From: Symbiodinium natans
Taxonomy: Eukaryota > Sar > Dinophyceae > Suessiales > Symbiodiniaceae
Direction of reading: 5' to 3'
DNA: 56,784 bases
Assembly (NCBI GenBank): GCA_905221605.1
Contig: CAJNDS010000866.1
Span: 1-56,784, forward strand
Positions within the stretch are counted from its first letter, which is position 1. Every line of letters begins with the position of its first letter. Made by a program: the position numbers and the translations under genes. The notes beneath the pieces were generated by a model. It saw only the letters and a list, made by a program, of their open reading frames with translations. It searched no databases and was not told the DNA's origin. This document shows, in pieces, positions 36,601 through 45,600 of this stretch.

Positions 36601-39600
36601 TGAAGACCTTTCCATCTTTTTTGACACTTCGTCGAGGTAGTCTTCCGAGATCCAGGGTAAGTTCCTCTTAGAGGAAGGATTGTCACCATTGTTTGGTCCT
36701 TCACCAGGATACCCTTTTGTGCTGTCGAAGATCTTACCAGTAGCGCGGCCCTGCGTAGAGAAATTGGAAGCAACGCGGGAGTACACTGACCACAAGAAAA
36801 TCCTTGTGTCCGCCAGTCTTGATGACCCCCTGGATGTCTCCTCTTCCGGAGAAACTTCTGGCGCTTTGCCATCCCTTCCAGTGTCACCAATTATCTCACC
36901 TCCAGCATCTTCAATGGGGATAAGGGATTCATTGTTCCCTTGATCAAGTACCGCAACCTCCGGTCCAAGAACTTCCAGCACCGCTGTCGAAGGATCCACT
37001 TCTTCATCCGCATCGTCGTCCATCCTTCTCCAGAGAACCTCCAATTGATCAGCGCAAGTCGCCGCCTGAAGGAACTCCATCAACTGGGCCCTCCCGCGCT
37101 GCCAGAGAAACTCCAAGAACATCACTGACCCTTGAGCTCCTAGGGTAAGGAAAGGATGAACCAATTTGGCTACCCTCGCCATGAGTTCAATGTGAACTTC
37201 CATGCCTGGACTGCGACTCCAATCATAGGCAATTGCCTCCATAGCAGTTCCAAACTTATCAGTATTTTTGAATTCCCCTTCCAGACCAGGAGATAGCAAT
37301 GCACCCATCACCGAAAGAGGATAATTTCCCACCGCCGGCAAGCACGGATTGTCATGGAACGAATGATGCAAATCACCATAGTATCCTTGATCTCTCCTTT
37401 GAAAAAGGAGTGCTCCAGTCCCTAGCTGGGCATTCATTTCATCCACTTGAACCATTTCAGCACATATCCTCTGTGCCGCAGCCGCTATTGCTGGCCAGAT
37501 GGTACGATCGGTCAAACCACGACGCATAACCCAATCAGTTGTTGGCGACTGAATCAGCGTTCCTGGATCATACACCATAACCACCATCGCACCATCACCC
37601 ATTGACTGATCAGCATCGTCCTCCAGTGCCAGGTTCTCATCCTGTTCGCTTGCACCCTCGGATGACATGCTAATAACCAAATTTCGATCCATCTTATTGG
37701 ACCCCTTCTGGCAGCCTCTTTGCCCCACAGGCAACTTGCCAACAGCAACCTTCCAATAAATCCGAGTCAGAAGACCTTTAACCAGCAATTGCTGAGGGTC
37801 CTTCTTCACCGGACAAACATCCAATATCTTCGCACCATCACCACGGAGTTCATTGCTCCCACCTTCTCCTTCTTTTTGGTCAGTCTCCTCGCCAGAAATT
37901 TGCACTGCTCCTTCCAGCGCCGTCTCCTGTCCAGCCACTTCTTGCCCAGGAAGAACTTGAGCGCTTTCAGATACATTCACCTGTCCAGCAACACCTTGCC
38001 CAGGTAAAACCTCATCCGTGGAGCCCACCGCCAGCGAACCAACTATAACTGAGCCATCCCTTGCTCTTTTTTGAGACTGTTCAGTTCGACGAGAAGGTTG
38101 TGGTAGCGAAAAAACTTGTGAAGTCACTTCTTGGCGGGTCTCCCCCCGCGACGCTTTGTCGCGCCCTTCGCCAAGGTGAACCGATTTTTTCTGCCCGTCA
38201 TTGGGGCCTGAAGAACCACCCAGCGGAACATTGCCACGAATCGCAGTTCTCTGTAAATCCCTTTCTCGCAAAAAGATTTCCCTCATGCGTTGCGCGGCAT
38301 TGGTCTCCTCCTCGCTTGAATCGCTTGAGGAAGCGGCATAAGAGAGCAAAGCCTCCGCCTGTTCATCATCATCCACCACATCTGCCCACGCTCTGCTGAA
38401 CCGATACGACAACCCACCACGAGGCTTCAGTTCCAGTGGCTTTGGCTTTTCCACCACTTCCGCCGGTTGCACTCGTCGTTGTGAACGAGAGCGTGGCACC
38501 TGTCGCACCTGTTTTTTATCCAGCAAGGGCCTTCCCCTTCTTACAGGGTTTGATCTTGACCGATACTTTTTTGTTGGCGGGTTCACCGGCGGCATTCCAA
38601 CTCCCACCAACTGCAGCTTCTGTACGCACAGCGGAGACCTCTGCGCAAGCGTCCAAGCGTCACGGTACCTGACCTTATCAAAAAGCTCCCGATAGGAGCC
38701 TCTCGGCATTACTTTTGCACCGGAGCCTTCAGCTTCACGCACCTGAGTGAGGATTCGCACCGCCTCTCTTCCAGTTCCCTTGCTCCCAGAAGATTGTTGT
38801 ACCCGTACAGATGCATCGGAAGGAACTGCTTTTTCCGGTCCTCCCGGACGATACCGGACACCACCAACCAATTGCAGAATTTTGCACGCTGTCACTTTGT
38901 TGATCCCTTTGTCAACCAAATCTTCCACAAAGATGAACTCTTGCAAGTCCGACACGTTGGTCACACCAAGCGTAATCATCACCTCACTTACATGAGGGGT
39001 ATACACCCAAAGGTGTTCGTTGCGAGCCATCCAATTTTCAATTGGCTCCTCTGGATTTTGAAGCCGAGTACCAGTGGACTGCGCCACCGAATTCTTTTGT
39101 TCATCATCTTCTGCCTCATCCAGGATACCCTTTTCACCTTCTTTTTGTGACACATTGGTCATTTGCAGCGCTTTTGGTGCCGAGGATGAGGAAGATTCAG
39201 CTCCCCCACTCGCAGGTGGCTGAAAAGTGCTCCTATCCGAAATCTCCCATCCTCTCTCTTTTTCAAACCGGACCTGATTGGCCACATGTACCAAGTGTTT
39301 CAGGTGCGTCAGCCGCTCATCTGACATCTCGTCGTGGGAGTACTTGCAGAAATTTGACCCTTTCCGGCAACGTCCTCTGATGTAATAATCGAAACAGCAA
39401 TGGTGGAACCCCGCGTCCCTTAGTGCCTTCCTGGAAGCATTGTCCCAAGATTTGCCGGGCTCCCAAGTCCCTTCCAATGCTATGTCATCGTTGTGAAGAT
39501 ACCTGCATGTAGTCCCATATTTACAACCACCTTGATTGTAATACAGACGCAGCCGACCTTTTGGCTCACCCGACGTAGGTTCACCCTTTGATGCACCTGT

Positions 39601-42600
39601 ACCAAAGTTGTACTTGGCCCGGAAGGCTAAATCCTCCCGCTCCTGCTGTGCCTCATCCACTGCGCCTTCCTCTGTGGGAGGGTCACCGATGTTCCCATCC
39701 TCATCTCCAGCTTCTTGGCTGTTCTTTGGCTCAGTTGATCCTCCTTCTGGCCAACCTTCACCATAACGACGATGCTCATAGGGACACCCATCACCATTGC
39801 GACACCTTCCCCGATTGAAGAACTTGCACAGCTTGCTGTATCCAGGTGACACAGTCTGTGGAGTCATGTGAGCCTTTTTGTACTGGTTTGGCTTGTTCTC
39901 CCTTTTACTCATGGATTCCACTGCACCATCAAGCTTCTGCAAAAATCGCTTGGTGTCCAACCAAAGCGCGTTCCAAAGCTCATCTTCCCCTTGACTCAGC
40001 ACCGTTGCCACCGCTTCACCCACAACTGGTCGAGTAAATCTCCTTTTTCTGCATGCCAGTTCGAAAAGCGCGTTGTGGTACTGTTTTCGGGAAAAGGTGG
40101 TTAGCTTTCCCAAGCCTGTGCTTTCTGTACCATCAGGCTTCCAACCATCACTTTGCAAGATGCCATACGCGCGCCGAGCTTCCGCATTGAGGAATGCATG
40201 ATCTGCAACACACTCCTGTAGCTCTTCCATTGGGCGACCCAACAGCATCCCAGTGATTTTGCCAACATAGGCCTTATCAGCGTTTCCATCCTCAAGAAGA
40301 GCTTTATAGACCTCCGTAAAGTTGCCTTTCCTCTCGTTCTTCTGAGGATAACTCCTGTACAGCAAGCCCTTCATCGGATTGCTCTTCCTCCTGTTTCCAG
40401 TCCCACTGACTGTTGGAATCCTGGTACCATTGACCAGCATACCATGAATCTGTCCACCACGTACTCCAGCCGCTGGGTTTCCATTTACGCAGCGTCGAGG
40501 AAGAGTCCTCCTCGTCCTCTTCCAAAACCAGAAAGGTGTCCAAGATTATGGTACCATCATCTTCCACTCGTTTCACTGTTCCATTGACAGTATCACCAAA
40601 TTTGAACTGATGTACGTTGTTCCCTTCTGCAGGAATCAATACATTCACATCACCATGGTCCAAAAAGGCTCCATACCCATTGATGCAGCGCACTAGACCC
40701 ATGATCTCATCTCCCTCTTGATAGCAATGTTCCCCAGGTGATTCCAAGGCTCCCGCTCGGGGCACTTCCTTTGCATGCTCTTCAGAAACCATCTCTGTAT
40801 CATCGGCTCCTGGCGCATCCTTTGTCTTCACCTTTGGGTCACACTGCTCGTCCGGCTCCTGCACGAGTCCCACAAGATCATCCATCTTGTGCTCCAGGGG
40901 CTCAGGACCTTCCTTTTTTCCCGCCAATGGCCTTGCCTCATCTGCTGCAGTTCGCTCGGTGTCGACTTCCGGCGAGCTTCCAGACGGCAATACTTCTCCC
41001 TTCATGGGAGTGGACCCATCATTGGAGTCTTTTGTCATGCCTTCTGCAGCAGGCAAATTTTCTTCCACTGCAGGGCTATTGAATTGCTCATCTGCGGCAG
41101 GTACATTTTCTTCCACCGCAGGCTCCTTTGGTTCCATGGTTTCCAAAGGAGAATTGCCACCATCATTGACCACAGCTGCCTCATCGGCTCCGGTGTAGCC
41201 CTTGCCATTTCGTTCCTCGCAGCTAACTTCAGGTTGCACCAGTGCGTCCACCTGTGAACCTCCGTCATCAGCTGCTGCGGAGACCTGCGCCCCATTGTTG
41301 CAGTCGCCCGTGGAACGTGACACCATATGCGCCTCAACCCGTGCTTCCTTCGCACTCCAGGTACTATCTGGCACATTGACCCGCGCATCATTGGCGCTCC
41401 AGGCCTCATCTTTCAGATCTTCCGTGTCTCCAGCTATTCCAGAAGCTTCTTTTTTCCTTTGAACGGCAGAATTCTTGGCACCAAACGAAGAGACCTCCTC
41501 AGTCGTAACACACAACTTTTTCCCTCCGTCTTCCGAATCTCCAGGACCACCTTCCTGAACGACAGGTACCACATCCACCACTCGCTCTTCTGCAGCCGAC
41601 ACAGTTCCGATCTCCACATTGGGCATTTTTTCTTCTGGACCCACCGATTCCACCGCTGCCACACCCTCAGAAAGCGCTTCCATTTCTTCCCGATCCAGAT
41701 GTTGAGCTCCAGCGATGTCTGCTCGGTTTCCAGGAATCCCCTCCTCATCAGGAGAACCCGAGGTCGGGGCGTCACCACCAGCCCTAGGACCGCTATCCCT
41801 GATAGTAGAGGAAAAATCTTTTTCACCTACACTATTTACACTACCCTGGAATGCCCTCGTAGACTCAGGCGTCGGAGTAGAGGATGAAGAACCCAGTGCA
41901 GCCTCCATTTCCAGCTCATTGCCCGAAGGAGACCCAACCACCTCGTCACTCTTCATCTTTTCACCTACAACCGGCAACGTCCACTTGCTTTCCTGCGTAT
42001 CCAGGCAGTAGTAATATTGTCTCCCATCTTCGTGGAAGTGCCATTCCCACGTTGTCCCATCGCACGCTTTGATCAGATGCTCATCTTTCCGAAAACCATC
42101 CCTTTCAGAGACTTGACGCATCTCATCCTCTTCTTCTGACAACTGGCGCAACCTTTCAGCCTCCATCTGTAAGATCTCCTCCTCCCCCATGGCGTATTCA
42201 GCAGTTGGTGCAGCTTCAAAGCTGTCCGCACCCTTCTGTTCGTAACCGCTTCCACCACCCAGGGAACTCGCCGAGGGATCCCCTTTAATCTTGTTCAGAG
42301 GCCTCCTGGCAGCTTGCAGCACCTCTCCAATCAGATCGGTCTGAGACCCTTGGTCTACCATTCGGCCCGAAGTCGAAGTCGACGGCTGATACCCATGTTT
42401 TTTCAACACGCGTAAAACAGTCACCTCCATTTCACGGTCTATACCACCAGTCGCGTCCCAGTTCCTTTTTTCACCAGGCTTTGGCGATACAGAAACAGCA
42501 CGTCCTTCCGCTTCAGCATTGCTAACCATATCCACATTGGGATTCATACCCACATTGGGGTCTTCTGCAACCAAGGCTTCTTCCAGATGTTCTTCAGCGC

Positions 42601-45600
42601 CAGGCATCACCTCTTCCAGCACCGCCCTTTCACCCAGAGACTCAGCTGCACCATTTCCAGCTCCACCATTCTGTCCACCATCCGAGGAAGGTTGGAGCCA
42701 TCGCTTGGGAGAAGGCATTGCTTCTTGATCCCAAAGATCTTAAGAGAACACTCAACCGCAGGGAACCTAATTTGGGCTCATAACCTACGGGGGCAACCGA
42801 AAGGGAACAGAGAAAGAAACCAACCCCCAACAGTCGCCTATATGGATTTCCCAGATCGAACCAGAAACAAGAACACCCACCCCTAAGGGGACAGGATAAG
42901 GGAGAGGGGACGGGACTACTCCAACCCGTTAAACCCAACCCCAGGCGTACGTACCTTTTCAACAAAAGCTGACGGCTCTTGGCCATCTTGAGCCATAAAG
43001 GATTTCCGGGTACGTTGACCCTTTCAACTCCCAATACTAACTCCTTTCTACAATACCAGTTGCAGCTCCGCATAGGGTTTAGGGTTTAGGGTTTAGGGTT
43101 TAGGGCTTGGGCCCGGTGAAGGGGTTCCAGTGTGGTAGCTTTGGGGCCCAACTGTATGCTTTGTAGGTGTAGTGGACACATGACACGACAGGGACGTACA
43201 ACTTTGCCCCCCCCTCCCGTCTCCTGTCTCCTGTAGGGTTTAGGGTTTAGGGTTTGGGGTTTAGGGTTTAGGGTTTAGGGTTTAGGGTTTAGGGTTTAGG
43301 GTTTAGGGTCTAGGATTTAGGCCCTCAACTTATCAACCCAAGAAACCCTACATGAACCGTTTTCAGGCTGTTTTGCAGGCTAGTTTGTCCGTGGGTAGGG
43401 GATTTGCATGTGGGTGTTCGAGACCTGTGCGCACACTTCCGATGAGCCTGGAGTGGTCTGACACTTCCAGTTTAGGGTTTAGGGGTTTAGGGGTTTAGGG
43501 GTTTAGGGGTTTAGGGGTTTAGGGATTCAGGGGTTTAGGGATTTAGGGGTTTAGGGGTTTAGGGGTTGAGGGGTTTAGGGGTTTAGGGTTAGGGTGCGGG
43601 GTTTAGGTAGTTTTGTCCTTGCTTTTTTGGGGGGTACGAAGTCCTTCAGACATCATACTGTGCTCTTAAACCGCAATGTTGGATGCCAAATGTCGAGGTC
43701 CTAAAGGACCGGGGCATCGACATCGGCAACGAGGAGGTCGAGATCTTCGAAGATCTAGACGTGGACTTGGTCCACGCCGAATCCTGTGGGGGAACAGGTC
43801 CACGGCTCCTGGGGTTTACTACTATCTGCTTAGGAACCCCCTAAAGATAGAAAACAGTAATCCTTAAACTGCCCTTGCAAGGAAGAATATATATATATAT
43901 ATACATATATATATACATATATATATATATACATGTGTATATATATATATATGTATATATATGTATATATATATATACATATGTGTATATATATATATAG
44001 TACTTGTTATTGTTTTTGTTTGTTTGGGGGGGAGGGTTCTTAGCCAATTCGTAGTTTAGGGTTTGGGGTTTCGGGCAAGGCTGCTGCATCGCATAAGATC
44101 AGTTTTGTGACATTAGCAGCTCTGGAGCTACCATGTAAACCCTAAGCTCAAAAAACCCTAGATTCTGAAGCTCAAGAGTGTCGGTCGCTGAACCTGAGCC
44201 CTAAACCCTAAACCCTAAACCCTAAACCCTAAACCCTAAACCCTAAGTCCTAAACCCTAAACCCTAAACCCTAAACCCTAAACCCTAAACCCTAAACCCT
44301 AAACCCTAAACCCTAAACCCTCGCTGAGGCCCTTCAGAAGAGCCACGTGCAACTTCCGACCCCTTGGCACTGGCACCTTTGATTCCTTCGACACCGAGTC
44401 GGATGCGCTGGACTTCTGGGCCGACTTACCCTAAACCCTAAAGCCTAAAGCCTAAACCCTAAAGCCTAAACCCTAAACCCTAAACCCTAAACCCTAAACC
44501 CTAAACCCTAAACCCTAAACCCTAAACCCTACACCCTACACCCTACACCCTACACCCTACACCCTAAACCTTGCCTAACCCTATATAAAACCCCTTAAAA
44601 CTGAGGGACATACACCCTGTAGACGTCCTAAGAACCCCACAAACCCTACGCAGCCCCCAAAACCCTATGAACACTGTCGACCCTGTCAGCCCTTTGGCCC
44701 TAAACACCACTGTTCAGGTCTCAGTTTGAGGCACATAAGGTCGATGACATTGAGTGATTCAGGCGCATGCTGTCAAGGGTTCAGCATTTAGGCTTATAGT
44801 GCATCAGATGGCCCTTTGGCTTCCTGCGCTAGCAGAATTTTGAGAGTCCTCATAGTTGAGCAGGCGCCATACTGTGCCAGGACTCCATCGTGCGCCCCTC
44901 TCCCTCCCTCTCTCTCTCTCTCTTTGCTTGCGCTCCCTCTCTTCCTTGTGGCTCTCTGTCCTCGAGGACTATTGCAACGACCTCCTTCTCGGGGAGCGCC
45001 TTACATCAGTTATGTTGCTCAATCTTGGTTTGCTTACAAAGGGTTGACAAAGACTATCGACCCATTTCTGCCCCTCCCCTGTGGGTGCGGCACATTCAGG
45101 TAAGTAGGGTCGCCGGTCGTGCTAAACCCTTAGGTGTTTGGGCTAAACCCTACACCCTAAACTCTGAACTCAGGTATTGCTACACTGGACGCGTGGAGGA
45201 GTACAAGTGGGCATATCGGCGAGCTTGCCAGCAAGGCCGAAGCGCAGGGTTGGAATAGGTCTGGTACATATGTTCTCACAAGTGATATAAATATAAATAT
45301 ATATATATATACATACATACATATATATATATATATGCATAATATTATGTTCTGTTCAAAGTATGAGAGAAAGAGACAAAGTTGCCGGAAGGGAACATAT
45401 TTGTCAAGAGACCTCAGGGGAGTGGCTTCAGCCCCTCGGATAAACCTTTAAGACCCCTCGAACCCCCCCCCCCAAAAAAAAAAAAAAAAAAAACAACCCA
45501 TGAAAAAGCAAGCCTTCTAACAGCTCCTCATAACCTTAAACCCCTCGAAGACCCCCCCCCCCCCCCTAAAGACCCCCCAAACCCTAAACCCTAAACCCTA

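Larger units (their letters stand above)
28545..43072 (-). mobile_element. LTR retrotransposon without recognisable pol genes
   Basis: It is bounded by two 287-bp direct terminal repeats that differ by one noticed base, with TAGGG duplicated at both outer edges (28,540-28,544 and 43,073-43,077). Removing the element restores an in-register TTTAGGG array. Minus-strand order: LTR, primer-binding site at 42,772-42,785, giant open frame from 42,718, polypurine tract at 28,832-28,844, LTR. The Met-tRNA anticodon-arm primer site is a feature known from copia-type elements. No protease, integrase, reverse transcriptase or RNase H motif was found, so mobility would depend on other elements. Assembled length is 14.5 kb with 100 N. 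If the repeated 5.6 kb around the gap is an artefact, the element is about 8.8 kb. It sits antisense in a SulP intron. Confidence 0.88.

Noticed and set aside
42772-42785. tRNA gene fragment
   Set aside because: Only the anticodon-arm complement is present, directly after an LTR, so a primer-binding site explains it better.
30122-42886. Many plus-strand frames of 60-190 codons across the retrotransposon
   Set aside because: Opposite-strand shadows of the long minus-strand frame, identical in both copies because the DNA is duplicated.
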